In this document: one piece after another, positions 45,017 to 53,746 of the stretch
Numbering within the stretch: the first letter of the stretch is position 1
Layout of the letters: the number at the start of each line of letters is the position of its first letter
DNA from: Streptomyces geranii
Lineage (GTDB): Bacteria > Actinomycetota > Actinomycetes > Streptomycetales > Streptomycetaceae
Direction: 5' to 3'
Length of the DNA stretch: 64,000 nucleotides
Assembly (NCBI RefSeq): GCF_002954775.1
Contig: NZ_PJME01000033.1
Location: forward strand, 43,711 to 107,710
The notes under the pieces: generated by a model
The model's database searches: none
What the model was told of the DNA's origin: nothing
What the model saw: only the letters and a program-made list of their open reading frames with translations
Program-made: the position numbers and the translations under genes

Positions 45017-45760
45017 ATGTCGTACCACCGGACATGCCGCCGCACGCACCCGAAACGAAGCGCCGCGCTCGCCTCTGTCGCGGCCCTGGCCGGATCGGCG
45101 GTGCTGCTGGCCGCCCCCGCCGCCCGGGCCGAGGTCGTGGACGTCAACTACCAGTGCAAGACGCCGATCGGCGACAAGAGCGCCCTCTCGCCCATCGACA
45201 TCAAGGCGGTGGAGAGCGGCGGCGCCTACCAGATCACCATGTCCTGGCAGAAGGGCGTCTCGTCCAGCCCGGTGGAACTCGGCAAGGGCGCGATGAACCC
45301 GAGCGCCACGATCAAGCTGGGCGGCGCGGACAGCGGCACCCTGAACGTCAGCGGACCCGCGAACGCCGAGGCGGTGCCCGCCAACACCCCCATAAAGATC
45401 AGCGACTTGAGCGGCACCTACAAACCGGCGAAGAACGGCAAGGTCACCTTCACCGCGGGCATCCTCACCATCAAGGCCCTCGGTACGACCACCACGTGCA
45501 CGCCCACCAACAACCCCGGCCCGTCCCTGACGCTCGACGTCACGGGCGCCTCGGACGGCGGGAGCACGGGCGGTTCGAGCAGCACCGGCGGGTCGGGCGG
45601 TACGAGCGGCGGCTCCGAACTCCCGCAGACCGGCCCCGAGGACTCGGTGATCGCACTGGGCACCCTCGGCGGCACGGTCCTGCTCGTGGGCGCGGCGGGC
45701 GCCCTGTGGCTGACCCGCCGCAATCCGACGGCACGGGACGGGCAGACGGTACGCCGCTGA
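45017..45760 (+). CDS. Secreted LPQTG cell-wall-anchored protein
   Basis: The protein has 247 residues from ATG 45017. It has a signal peptide with hydrophobic core ALASVAALAGSAVLLAAPAA (cleavage near ARA-E). A beta-rich domain of about 130 residues starts VDVNYQCKTPIGDKSALSPI and carries a cysteine at each end. A Gly/Ser/Thr linker follows, then the sorting signal ELPQTGPED, a membrane helix (VIALGTLGGTVLLVGAAGALWL) and the positive tail TRRNPTARDGQTVRR. It should be attached to peptidoglycan by a sortase. The same domain occurs twice in the protein encoded at 46993. No sortase gene is in the window. Function unknown; adhesion or coat formation is plausible. Confidence 0.85.
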   Translation: MSYHRTCRRTHPKRSAALASVAALAGSAVLLAAPAARAEVVDVNYQCKTPIGDKSALSPIDIKAVESGGAYQITMSWQKGVSSSPVELGKGAMNPSATIKLGGADSGTLNVSGPANAEAVPANTPIKISDLSGTYKPAKNGKVTFTAGILTIKALGTTTTCTPTNNPGPSLTLDVTGASDGGSTGGSSSTGGSGGTSGGSELPQTGPEDSVIALGTLGGTVLLVGAAGALWLTRRNPTARDGQTVRR

Positions 45761-45868
45761 GGCACGGCCGGTCGACCACGGCAGCCGCCGCTGCGCGCGA
45801 GGCCGTGGGCACGGCGAACCGACGTACGGGCAAGGGCGGTTGGCGGACGAGCTGACAGGGGCGATGAC

Positions 45869-46996
45869 GTGAAGCGGCGGATTCCCGCACTGGTGGCGGC
45901 GGCACTGGCGCTCGCCTTCCTGCTGCCCGGCCCCCTGTCGGCCACGACCGCCGCGGCGGCCGACGGGCCGACCGTGAAGGTCTCCAAGTCGCAGGCGGCG
46001 ACCGGGGGTTCGATCATCGTGACCGGGACCGGCTGGCGGCCGAAGACGCTGCTGATGATGCTGATCTGCGGCCGGTCCGAGCCGTCCCGGGGAGTCATCG
46101 GCGGCACCAACTCCTGTGCCAACGCGGACGGCAGAGCCGTCACCACGGACACCCAGGGCGCCTTCAGCCAGAGCCTGCCGGTGGTCGGCCCGCCGGTGCC
46201 GTGCCCGTGCGTGGTCCATGTGACGACGGTGACCGGATCGTCCGACACGGCCGCAGACGCGGTGTTCGCGGTGGCCGGCCACGCCGTCGAGCCGCTGCCC
46301 GACGCGGTCGGCACCGGACGCCTCACCGTGCTCACGACCCCCCGGCTCGACGGTTCGAGCGGGCTGCTGACCTGGTTCGGGGCACCGCCCACCCGCACCC
46401 TCGTCGTCACCGTCGGCAACCTCGGCACGGCGGCCGTCAAGGACCCGGTCTTCCAAGTCGGCACCGCCCACGGGGTGTTCGCCCCGCAGTGGGACGAACA
46501 GCAGTGGCAGGGCACGATCGGCCCGGGGAAGAAGGCCCGCGTCGAGGTACCTGTCTCCCTGGCGAGCGGGGCGCACGGCGACTACTCGATCTCACTGCGG
46601 TACGGCGGCAAGGTGCTCGCCGAGCAGCCGTGGGGCGTGGGCCGGCCCTGGGGCGTGACCCTGTTCTGGTTCCTGGCCGCGGTCGTCGTACCGGCCGCGC
46701 TGTTCCGCGTCGGGATGGCGGTGGTGGACCGGGTACGGCCGCGCGGCGGGCGGCCCGTACGCAGTGACCCGGACGCCGACTCTCCGCACCCGGACAACTC
46801 CGCGCCCGTGGAGGCCACTTCGGCCCTGCCGTGGTTCACCCCGGACGCCGACCCCGGCACGAGCACGACGACCACGACGAGCGCGGCGGACACGGCGACC
46901 ACGGCAGAGGCGACGACCACGGCAGGCGTCGCGAACACCACGAACACCACGAGCACTCCGACGACGAGCACGACGAAGACGAAGGGGAACACGTGA
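45869..46996 (+). CDS. Secreted protein with C-terminal membrane anchor, unknown function
   Basis: The protein has 375 residues from GTG 45869. A signal peptide (RRIPALVAAALALAFLLPGP) precedes an extracellular region with GGSIIVTGTGWRP, an Ig-like carbohydrate-binding or IPT-type pattern. Cysteines in LICGRSE, NSCANADG and VPCPCVVHV probably form disulphides. One membrane segment (GVTLFWFLAAVVVPAALFRVG, about residue 250) is followed by a basic stop-transfer and a very Thr-rich, low-complexity cytoplasmic tail (TTTTTSAADTATTAEATTTA). It overlaps the next gene by GTGA, so the two products probably work together at the cell surface. Confidence 0.78.
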   Translation: MKRRIPALVAAALALAFLLPGPLSATTAAAADGPTVKVSKSQAATGGSIIVTGTGWRPKTLLMMLICGRSEPSRGVIGGTNSCANADGRAVTTDTQGAFSQSLPVVGPPVPCPCVVHVTTVTGSSDTAADAVFAVAGHAVEPLPDAVGTGRLTVLTTPRLDGSSGLLTWFGAPPTRTLVVTVGNLGTAAVKDPVFQVGTAHGVFAPQWDEQQWQGTIGPGKKARVEVPVSLASGAHGDYSISLRYGGKVLAEQPWGVGRPWGVTLFWFLAAVVVPAALFRVGMAVVDRVRPRGGRPVRSDPDADSPHPDNSAPVEATSALPWFTPDADPGTSTTTTTSAADTATTAEATTTAGVANTTNTTSTPTTSTTKTKGNT

Positions 46997-48336
46997 GAAC
47001 GCAACGGAGACGGAGCGCGAGTGCGGCAGGGGCCCTGTTGCTGCTCGGCGGAGCGGGCGGTGTCCTGCTGGGCATGGCCGCGGCGGGGCCCGCCCAGGCC
47101 GCCGAGGTGTCGTACGCGACCAGATGCGTGCCCCCGGCGGCCTCCGGCCTCGACCCCGTCAACGGCACCACCAAGGTGCAGATCACCGCGCCCGCGACGG
47201 CGAAGGTGGGCGACGAGGTCGACGTGGTCTGGAAGTTCACCCAGGCCGCCTCCAAGAACCCCGACCTGATCGACCTGCCCGCCAACTCGGTGCAGCCCAG
47301 CGGGGTGTTGAAGGCGGCCGGAGCGCAGACCGCCGACGTCGCGATGACCGGGCCGCGCGAGAACCCGGCGATCCCCAAGGGCGGGGCGATGGTCCTGTCC
47401 GACATGAAGGGCAAGGTGAAGCTGACGACGGCGGGGGACGTGACGCTGACGCCGGACGCCTACACGATCAACGCCTTCGGCACGGACACCAAGTGTGCGC
47501 CGACGGAGACCGTGCAGCCGTCGGTGACGATCAAGGTGACGGCGGGGGACGGCGGTTCGACCAGCCCGACCCCCACCCCGACGACGACACCCACCCCGAC
47601 CCCCACCGACTCCGAGTCCCCGACCCCGAGTTCGACCCCGACCCCGACGGACGGCGAGAGCGAGTCGGCGAGCAGCTCGGCGAGCCCGTCGGACGACGGC
47701 CAGACCGACTTCACCGGCGACCTCGTGCAGGTCCCGTACAAGTGCGTGACGCCCATCGGCGACAAGGACGTGACCTCGCCGATCCAGATCAACGCCAAGA
47801 AGAACGGCGGGAGTTACGACCTCACGGTCCAGTTCAAGGGCTCGGTGATGAACAGTCCCGCCGACCTTCCGGCGGACTCGGTGAAGCCGTCCATGGAGGT
47901 CGTCCTGGGCGGGTCCGACACGGGCACGGTCCATGTCGAGGGCCCGGCCAACGCCGACCCGATCAAGACCGGCGACCCGATGACGATCTCCGACATGACC
48001 GGCACCTACAAGCCGGGCGCGACCGGTGAATCGACCCTGGCACCAGGCGTGTTGACGGTGAGCGCCCTCGGCACGACGACCACCTGCACGCCCACCACCA
48101 CGATGGTCTCCCTCACCCTGGACACCGAGGAACAGGCGAGCGGAGCCTCCGGCGGCTCCTCGACATCGGGCGGCACGACCTCCGGCTCCGGCAGTACGTC
48201 GACCAGTGGCGGCCTCGCGAACACGGGCGCCGAGGACAACGGCGCCCTGAAGGCGCTGGGCCTGGTCGCCGGGACGGCGATCCTGGCTGGCGTGGCGGTG
48301 TTCACCTTCATGCCGGGCCGTAAGCGCCTGCGCTGA
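46993..48336 (+). CDS. Secreted two-domain LANTG cell-wall-anchored protein
   Basis: The protein has 447 residues from GTG 46993. It has a signal peptide (GALLLLGGAGGVLLGMAAAG, cleavage near AQA-A) and two copies of the domain found in the 45017 protein. The first is divergent, beginning VSYATRCVPPAA; the second is close, with VPYKCVTPIGDKDVTSPIQ. They are joined by a Thr/Pro/Ser/Glu linker of about 50 residues. The C-terminus has a sorting signal GLANTGAEDN, a membrane helix and the tail MPGRKRLR. LAxTG is the motif used by class E sortases of Streptomyces (as for long chaplins), whereas the paralogue carries LPQTG, so different sortases or a relaxed one may be used. Confidence 0.85.
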   Translation: MRTQRRRSASAAGALLLLGGAGGVLLGMAAAGPAQAAEVSYATRCVPPAASGLDPVNGTTKVQITAPATAKVGDEVDVVWKFTQAASKNPDLIDLPANSVQPSGVLKAAGAQTADVAMTGPRENPAIPKGGAMVLSDMKGKVKLTTAGDVTLTPDAYTINAFGTDTKCAPTETVQPSVTIKVTAGDGGSTSPTPTPTTTPTPTPTDSESPTPSSTPTPTDGESESASSSASPSDDGQTDFTGDLVQVPYKCVTPIGDKDVTSPIQINAKKNGGSYDLTVQFKGSVMNSPADLPADSVKPSMEVVLGGSDTGTVHVEGPANADPIKTGDPMTISDMTGTYKPGATGESTLAPGVLTVSALGTTTTCTPTTTMVSLTLDTEEQASGASGGSSTSGGTTSGSGSTSTSGGLANTGAEDNGALKALGLVAGTAILAGVAVFTFMPGRKRLR

Positions 48337-48372
48337 CGGCTGACCGCTGACGGCTGACCCGAGGAAACGTCA

Positions 48373-48409
48373 GGACCCCGCTCCGGAGCACCATCTCCGG
48401 GCGGGGTCC
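48373..48409. terminator. Hairpin after the LANTG protein gene
   Basis: GGACCCCG (48373-48380) pairs with CGGGGTCC (48402-48409), with further CTCCGGA/TCCGG pairing inside. It lies between convergent genes. Confidence 0.7.
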
Positions 48410-48444
48410 GGCATCCAGGACTGCCAGGCCGGGCCGGCGCGGGG

Positions 48445-48609
48445 TCAGGGCGCGCACTCCCGCACATGCCGGCCGTGCTCGCTCAACTCCCGCTCACAGT
48501 CGACGACTTCACCAGCGCGCCCGGCCTCCCGTGCCGCGTCCCGCTGTGCGGCCAGCGCCTCGCACACATCGCAGGGCGCCGGCTCCGCCCCGGCGGGCAC
48601 CGCCGTCAC
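48445..48609 (-). CDS. Tiny cysteine-pair protein
   Basis: The protein has 54 residues from GTG 48609, overlapping the stop of the preceding tiny gene as GTGA. It contains the pair CDVCEALAAQRDAAREAG followed by VDCERELSEHGRHVREC, a regular CxxC...C...C spacing that could hold a metal or form disulphides. Third codon positions are strongly G/C. Function unknown. Alternatively the two tiny frames are a single gene split by a one-base shift. Confidence 0.5.
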   Translation of the reverse strand: MTAVPAGAEPAPCDVCEALAAQRDAAREAGRAGEVVDCERELSEHGRHVRECAP

Positions 48610-48770
48610 GCCGACCACCTGGCGAGCGCCGACGCGAGCGAGCGCAGGACCTCGACGGTGGGCTCGGCCCAGACGCCGGGCGGCGGAACCGGCGCCGGGA
48701 GCGGGGCGGTACGGCGGGCGACGGGGGCGGGGACACGGCGGGGGAGCAGGGGGAGGGTGGTCGTCGTCAT
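48606..48770 (-). CDS. Tiny Pro/Arg-rich protein
   Basis: The protein has 54 residues from ATG 48770, preceded by GAGGAGTGAACCCGC. It begins TTTTLPLLPRRVPAPVARRT and has a predicted helix VEVLRSLASALARWSA at the end. It is coupled by a GTGA overlap to the cysteine-pair ORF. The good ribosome-binding site is the main reason to call it. The 48771-49007 stretch upstream contains no gene I can support. Confidence 0.5.
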   Translation of the reverse strand: MTTTTLPLLPRRVPAPVARRTAPLPAPVPPPGVWAEPTVEVLRSLASALARWSA

Positions 48771-49007
48771 GCGGGTTCACTCCTCGGGCGGGCGGTACCG
48801 GCGAATGCCTGGGCCACGAGCATGACGCCTGAACCGGGTGAAAACGTCGCGGACAGGGCCGGGTTGACACGTTCGGCGGGGGGCGCGTTGCAGGCCGGCC
48901 GTGCCCGCTGACCGACGTACCGCCGAAACGGCCGGAGCCGCCGCGCCCGTCCGGACACGGCGGCCCCAGCCGCGTACAACCAACTGTCGAGCATGGCCAG
49001 TTGAGGC

Positions 49008-50489
49008 TCAGTTGACGCTGCCCATGAGCCGCTTGACCTTGTCGCGGTACGCCCAGACCGCCGCGCCCGCCGCCACGGCGAGGACCGCCTCCAGGGCCAC
49101 CACGCCCATCCGGTCGAGGTTGACGCCCGCGACCGAGAGCAGGCCGGTCGTCGCGTCGCCCGCCGTGACCGCCAGGAACCAGACGCCCATCATCTGGGAG
49201 GCGTACTTCGCCGGGGCCATCTTCGTCGTGACCGACAGACCGACCGGGGAGAGGGTCAGCTCGCCGACCGTCTGGACGAAGTAGATCGCCACGATCCACA
49301 TCGCCGCCGCCCTGTGGCCGTCCCCGGCGATCGACAGCGGCGCCAGGAAGAGGAAGAACGAGACGCCGACGAGGACGAGACCCGAGGCGAACTTCACGAT
49401 CGTGCTCGGTTCCCTGCCCATCCGGTTCAGCGCCAGCCAGAACCAGGCGAAGACCGGGGCCAGCGCCATGATCAGCACCGGGTTCACCGACTGGTACCAG
49501 GAGACCGGGAACTCCCAGCCGAAGACCGTGTTCTCGGCCTTGCCGTCGGCGAAGATCGACAGGGTCGTGGCGCCCTGGTCGTAGATCATCCAGAAGACGG
49601 CGGCGGCGACGAAGAACCAGATGTACGCCGACATCGACGACTGCTCGGCCTTGCCGAGGTCCTTGTCGCGCTTGATACGGGCCAGGACGACCACCGGGAC
49701 GATCAGACCGAGCAGGATCAGCGGGACCATGACCCAGTTCAGCGTGTAGTGGCCGGAGAAGCCGACGAACGCGTAGAACACGGCCGCTATGCCCGCCCAG
49801 AGGCCCGCCTTGCGCAGCGTCGCCGACTTCTCGGCGGCGGACAGCGGGGTCGGGACGACGCTGGAGCGCGCGTCCAGGTGGCGGCTGCCCAGCAGGAACT
49901 GGGCGAGGCCGAGCGCCATGCCGAGCGCGGCGAGGGCGAAGCCCAGATGCCAGTCGACCTTCTCGCCGATCGTGCCGATCACCAGCGGCGCGGCGAAGGC
50001 GCCCGCGTTGATGCCCATGTAGAAGACGGTGAAGCCGCCGTCGCGGCGCGGGTCGTCCGGGCCGTCGTACAGGTGGCCGACCATGGTGGAGATGTTGGCC
50101 TTGAGCAGACCCGAGCCGATCGCCACGAGCCCGAGCCCGGCGTAGAAGGTGCCCGCCGTGGGCAGGGCCAGTGTCAGATGGCCGAGCATGATGATGCCGC
50201 CCGCCACGGCGACGGTTTTCCGGGGACCCCAGACCCGGTCGCCGAACCAGCCGCCCGGCAGGGCGAGCAGATAGACGAGCGAGACGTAGACGGAGCCGAT
50301 CGCGGTCGCGGCCGTGGCGCTGAGGTGCAGTCCGCTCGGCGCGATCAGGTACAGGGGGAGCAGTGCCCGCATGCCGTAGTAGGAGAACCTCTCCCACATC
50401 TCGGTCATGAAGAGCGTGGCCAGTCCGCGGGGGTGGCCGAAGAAGGACCGTCCGGAGACGGGGGAGTCCTTCGTCAGGCTGGACGCCAT
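49008..50489 (-). CDS. Proton-dependent oligopeptide transporter (POT/PTR family)
   Basis: This is an MFS-type proton-coupled di-/tripeptide importer of 493 residues from ATG 50489 (AGGAACG upstream). The POT signature is present: ExxERFxYY as TEMWERFSYYGMRALLPLYL near residue 28, and the PTR2 motif region GGWFGDRVWGPRK with FTVFYMGINAGAFAAPLVIG. About 12-14 membrane segments are visible. A hairpin followed by six T residues (minus strand) sits in its leader, immediately before the ribosome-binding site, so its expression may be controlled by transcription attenuation. It is divergent from the two-component regulator gene. Confidence 0.93.
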   Translation of the reverse strand: MASSLTKDSPVSGRSFFGHPRGLATLFMTEMWERFSYYGMRALLPLYLIAPSGLHLSATAATAIGSVYVSLVYLLALPGGWFGDRVWGPRKTVAVAGGIIMLGHLTLALPTAGTFYAGLGLVAIGSGLLKANISTMVGHLYDGPDDPRRDGGFTVFYMGINAGAFAAPLVIGTIGEKVDWHLGFALAALGMALGLAQFLLGSRHLDARSSVVPTPLSAAEKSATLRKAGLWAGIAAVFYAFVGFSGHYTLNWVMVPLILLGLIVPVVVLARIKRDKDLGKAEQSSMSAYIWFFVAAAVFWMIYDQGATTLSIFADGKAENTVFGWEFPVSWYQSVNPVLIMALAPVFAWFWLALNRMGREPSTIVKFASGLVLVGVSFFLFLAPLSIAGDGHRAAAMWIVAIYFVQTVGELTLSPVGLSVTTKMAPAKYASQMMGVWFLAVTAGDATTGLLSVAGVNLDRMGVVALEAVLAVAAGAAVWAYRDKVKRLMGSVN

Positions 50490-50517
50490 GGGTCGTTCCT
50501 TGCTGTCGGGGCGCACG

Positions 50518-50552
50518 AAAAAAGACCTTCGGCAGATAATTCGCCAAAGGTC
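50518..50552 (-). terminator. Leader terminator/attenuator before the peptide transporter gene
   Basis: On the minus strand GACCTTTGGC (50552-50543) pairs with GCCGAAGGTC (50533-50524), one mismatch, and is followed by TTTTTT (50523-50518), 28 bases before the start codon. No minus-strand gene lies upstream to need a terminator. Another inverted repeat, ACCATA/TATGGT, lies at about 50579-50602. The rest of the 50490-50825 spacer shows no gene. Confidence 0.65.
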
Positions 50553-50825
50553 CCCAGGTGCCGTTAAGAGCTGCTTTCACCATACGACAGTTCACTATGG
50601 TAAATGAAAGGACTTGAGACGCGGATCACAGGTGACGGGTGCGCGGCAGTCGCTTATTCGAAGGTAAGAGACAGGATCTCATCGCAGAGACACAGGTCCG
50701 GTGGTGGGGGTGCGGTGTTCACCGGCCGCGTCGTGCGGGGCGTACCCGTCATAGCGTCCGAAGGTAAGAAGCAAGAACGCCTGGTCACACCCCAGACGGC
50801 GTCCAGGGCGGTCTACCATCAGGTC

Positions 50826-51503
50826 ATGACCCGTGTACTGCTCGCTGAGGACGACGCGTCCATCTCGGAGCCGCTGGCCCGCGCACTGCGCCGGGAAGGT
50901 TACGAGGTCGAGGTGCGCGAGGACGGACCGACCGCGCTCGACGCAGGCATCCAGGGCGGTATCGACCTGGTCGTGCTCGACCTGGGACTGCCCGGTATGG
51001 ACGGCCTCGAAGTGGCCCGCCGGCTGCGTGCCGAGGGGCTGACCGTCCCGATCCTCATCCTGACCGCGCGCGCCGACGAGGTGGACACCGTCGTCGGCCT
51101 CGACGCGGGCGCCGACGACTACGTCACCAAGCCCTTCCGGCTCGCCGAACTGCTCGCCCGCGTCCGGGCCCTGCTCCGGCGCGGCGCCTCGGAACCGCAG
51201 CAGCCGCCCGCCACCCACGGAGTGCGGATCGACGTCGAGTCGCACCGGGCGTGGATGGGCGACGAGGAGCTGCAGCTCACCGCCAAGGAGTTCGACCTGC
51301 TCCGGGTGCTGGTGCGCGACGCGGGGCGGGTGGTGACCCGCGACCAGCTGATGCGCGAGGTGTGGGACACGACGTGGTGGTCGTCGACCAAGACGCTCGA
51401 CATGCACATCTCTTGGCTGCGGAAGAAGCTGGGCGACGATGCGGCTAACCCTCGGTACATCGCTACTGTCCGGGGTGTCGGGTTCCGGTTCGAGAAGAGT
51501 TGA
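50826..51503 (+). CDS. OmpR/PhoB-family response regulator
   Basis: The protein has 225 residues. The receiver domain has the acidic pair EDD (residues 8-10), the phospho-acceptor Asp in VVLDLGLPGMDG near residue 52, and Lys in VTKPFRLAEL near residue 102. The C-terminal winged-helix DNA-binding domain has LTAKEFDLLRVLVRDAGRVVTRDQLMREVW and ends RYIATVRGVGFRFEKS. Its partner kinase follows after 155 bases. The signal is unknown. It is divergent from the peptide-transporter gene and may control it. Confidence 0.94.
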   Translation: MTRVLLAEDDASISEPLARALRREGYEVEVREDGPTALDAGIQGGIDLVVLDLGLPGMDGLEVARRLRAEGLTVPILILTARADEVDTVVGLDAGADDYVTKPFRLAELLARVRALLRRGASEPQQPPATHGVRIDVESHRAWMGDEELQLTAKEFDLLRVLVRDAGRVVTRDQLMREVWDTTWWSSTKTLDMHISWLRKKLGDDAANPRYIATVRGVGFRFEKS

Positions 51504-51560
51504 CGGGGCTGGACGCGCGTAACGTCCTGGGGGTTCTGTTCGGTGCGCGGCCGGCCGCCG

Positions 51561-51625
51561 GTGGGGGCTGATCGCGCAGTTCCCCGCGCCCCTGGAAGCG
51601 CCCCTGCGGGGCGCCCAGGGCCCGT
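51561..51625. repeat. Intergenic repeat between regulator and kinase genes
   Basis: GTGGGGGCTGATCGCGCAGT followed by TCCCCGCGCCCCTGG is the family core also seen at 11587 and 11705. An adjacent GCGCCCCTGCGGGGCGCCC hairpin follows. Confidence 0.7.
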
Positions 51626-51658
51626 CCCCCCATCCGTCAGTCATCGCCCGGAGGGGCC

Positions 51659-52933
51659 GTGCGTCGTCGTCTCATCCAATCCACCCTCGCTGTCGTGCTC
51701 GTCGTCATCGCCGTGTTCGGGGTGTCCCTCGTCATCGTCGAGACGCGGACGATCAGTGCCAGTGCTCAGGAGCGGGTGGACTCCGAGGCCGTGCGGCTGG
51801 CCAGCATCGTGGACAGCCGGATACTCGGTGACGAGCAGATCAACTCAAAGGTGCTGCGCGGACTCGTCACCGGGGACCGGTACGCCGTCGTACGCATCCC
51901 GGGGAGGGCGCCGATCGAGGTCGGGGACCAGCCCGTAGGGGACGTCATCTCCGCCGAGGAGGACGGCGAGGAGGGCGAGACCGTCCGGGTCGAGGAACCC
52001 CGTTCCTCCGTGACCCGTGAGGTCGGCCGCACGCTGCTGATCATCGGCGCCGTCGCGCTGCTCGCCGTCATCGCCGCCGTCCTGCTCGCCGTACGCCAGG
52101 CCAACCGCCTCGCCTCACCCCTCACCGACCTCGCCGAGACCGCCGAACGCCTCGGCTCCGGCGACCCGCGCCCCCGGCACAAGCGGTACGGCGTCCCGGA
52201 GCTGGACCGGGTCGCGGACGTGCTGGACAGCTCGGCGGAACGTATCGCCCGGATGCTCACGGCGGAACGGCGCCTGGCGGCAGATGCCTCGCACCAGCTC
52301 CGTACGCCCCTCACCGCGCTCTCGATGCGCCTGGAGGAGATCACCCTCACCGACGACCCGGACACGGTGAAGGAGGAGGCCACGATCGCGCTCACGCAGG
52401 TCGAACGCCTCACGGACGTCGTCGAACGGCTCCTCACCAACGCCCGCGACCCGCGCACCGGCTCCGCCGTCTCCTTCGACCTCGACGAGGTCATCCAGCA
52501 GCAGCTGGCCGAGTGGCGCCCCGCCTACCGCAGCGCGGGCCGGGCCATAGTCAGCTCGGGCAAACGCCATCTGCAGGCCGTCGGCACCCCGGGCGCGGTC
52601 GCTCAGGTGCTCGCCGCCCTGATCGAGAACTCCCTCATGCACGGCGGCGGCACGGTCGCCCTGCGTACCCGCGTCATCGGCAACCAGGCGGTGATCGAGG
52701 TCACGGACGAGGGCGCAGGCGTCCCGGCGGACCTGGGCGCCCGCATCTTCGAGCGAGCGATCAGCGGCCGTAACTCCACGGGCATCGGCCTGGCGGTCGC
52801 CCGAGACCTGGCAGAGGCCGACGCGGGCCGCCTGGAGCTGCTCCAGCAGCAGCCCCCGGTCTTCGGCCTCTTCCTGTCCCGGACCCCGCTGAAGAAGAAC
52901 CAGGGCGGCGAGGAAGAGCGCACGGTGCGTTAA
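51659..52933 (+). CDS. Sensor histidine kinase
   Basis: The protein has 424 residues from GTG 51659. An N-terminal membrane segment (LIQSTLAVVLVVIAVFGVSLVIV) precedes an acidic extracellular loop of about 95 residues. A second membrane segment (TLLIIGAVALLAVIAAVLLAV, about 123-143) leads into a HAMP domain, then the dimerisation/phospho-acceptor helix with ADASHQLRTPLTAL (His near 216). The N box is LIENSLMHGGG, the G1 box VTDEGAGVP and the G2 region STGIGLAVARDLAEADAG. It phosphorylates the preceding response regulator. The short extracellular domain gives no clue to the stimulus. Confidence 0.93.
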   Translation: MRRRLIQSTLAVVLVVIAVFGVSLVIVETRTISASAQERVDSEAVRLASIVDSRILGDEQINSKVLRGLVTGDRYAVVRIPGRAPIEVGDQPVGDVISAEEDGEEGETVRVEEPRSSVTREVGRTLLIIGAVALLAVIAAVLLAVRQANRLASPLTDLAETAERLGSGDPRPRHKRYGVPELDRVADVLDSSAERIARMLTAERRLAADASHQLRTPLTALSMRLEEITLTDDPDTVKEEATIALTQVERLTDVVERLLTNARDPRTGSAVSFDLDEVIQQQLAEWRPAYRSAGRAIVSSGKRHLQAVGTPGAVAQVLAALIENSLMHGGGTVALRTRVIGNQAVIEVTDEGAGVPADLGARIFERAISGRNSTGIGLAVARDLAEADAGRLELLQQQPPVFGLFLSRTPLKKNQGGEEERTVR

Positions 52934-52945
52934 CGGGTGACGCTC

Positions 52946-52992
52946 AGGGGGCGCCCCTCAGGGGCGCGGGGAACTGCGCGACCAGCCACGAC
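52946..52992. repeat. Inverted copy of the intergenic repeat
   Basis: GGGGCGCCCCTCAGGGGCGC and CGGGGAACTGCGCGACCAGC are the reverse complement of the core at 51561. The GGGGCGCCCCTCAGGGGCGC part is a hairpin and may stop transcripts of both convergent genes. Confidence 0.7.
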
Positions 52993-53026
52993 GGCGCCGC
53001 ACCGCACTGCACCGAACCGAACCCGC

Positions 53027-53602
53027 TCAACCCACCCGCTGCCGCTGATTCCGGCGCCCCGGGATCGCCCCACCCTCGGGGAGAGGCGCCTCCTCCAGGA
53101 ACGCCTCCGCACTCGCCACAGCCTCCCGCGCGGGCAACGTACGAAACACCCACGTCCGGTACGACCAGAACCGGAACAACGTCGCGACCCCGATCCCCAC
53201 GAACTTGAAGACGTTGCTCTGCAGCGGACTGTCAAGACCGAAGCCGTACGTCGCCGCGTACAGCACCCCGTTCTCGATGACCAGCCCCACCGCGCTGAAC
53301 AGCAGGAACAGCGACAGTTCCTTCGTACGACCGCTCTTGTCGCGGTCCCGGTAGGTGAAGTACCGGAAGCCGATGTAGTTCGTGCAGATCGCGACGACCG
53401 TGGCGACCACACTCGCGCGGACCACCGGAAGGTCGGTCGTGTGCCGGACCAGGTTGAAGACGAGGAGGTTGACGAGCAGTCCCGCCGTGCCCACCGCCCC
53501 GAACTTCGCGACCTCGGCCGCGAACTGGTCGAAGCGCCGGCGTACGGCGCCCGGAGGCTTCGTACGCGGCCCGTCGGAACCGCGTTTGGAACCACGTTCC
53601 AT
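53027..53602 (-). CDS. GtrA-family membrane protein
   Basis: The 191-residue protein has four membrane segments (FGAVGTAGLLVNLLVFNLV, ASVVATVVAICTNYIGFRYFTY, LFLLFSAVGLVIENGVLYAA and FVGIGVATLFRFWSYRTWVF). FGAVGTAGLLVN and RFWSYRTWVF are GtrA/PF04138 hallmarks. GtrA proteins are thought to help flip or supply lipid-linked sugars used in cell-surface polysaccharide modification. It has a basic N-terminus and a hydrophilic tail. It is divergent from purK with 144 bases between starts. Confidence 0.9.
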   Translation of the reverse strand: MERGSKRGSDGPRTKPPGAVRRRFDQFAAEVAKFGAVGTAGLLVNLLVFNLVRHTTDLPVVRASVVATVVAICTNYIGFRYFTYRDRDKSGRTKELSLFLLFSAVGLVIENGVLYAATYGFGLDSPLQSNVFKFVGIGVATLFRFWSYRTWVFRTLPAREAVASAEAFLEEAPLPEGGAIPGRRNQRQRVG

Positions 53603-53746
53603 GGTCTGTCGGCCCCCGTCTGTGGGATCGCCCTGTGGGATTTCGTCAACCCAGCCATGCTAACCACCCCCTCTGGGGCTCGCCTGTGTGTACGGGGTCA
53701 CAGGCGTGTAATGAGGGCGGGACGGCCGGGCCGATACTCTTGGAGG

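Noticed and set aside
48767..48994. 75-codon minus-strand ORF (MLDSWLYAAG...) ending at the tiny Pro/Arg-rich gene by an ATGA overlap
   Set aside because: No ribosome-binding site, Arg-rich composition and mixed third-position usage. The overlap alone is not enough.
50490..50583. Upstream ORF (MVKAALNGTWGPL...) in the leader of the peptide transporter as an attenuation leader peptide
   Set aside because: It has no ribosome-binding site, does not stop before the transporter start and has no run of a regulatory amino acid.
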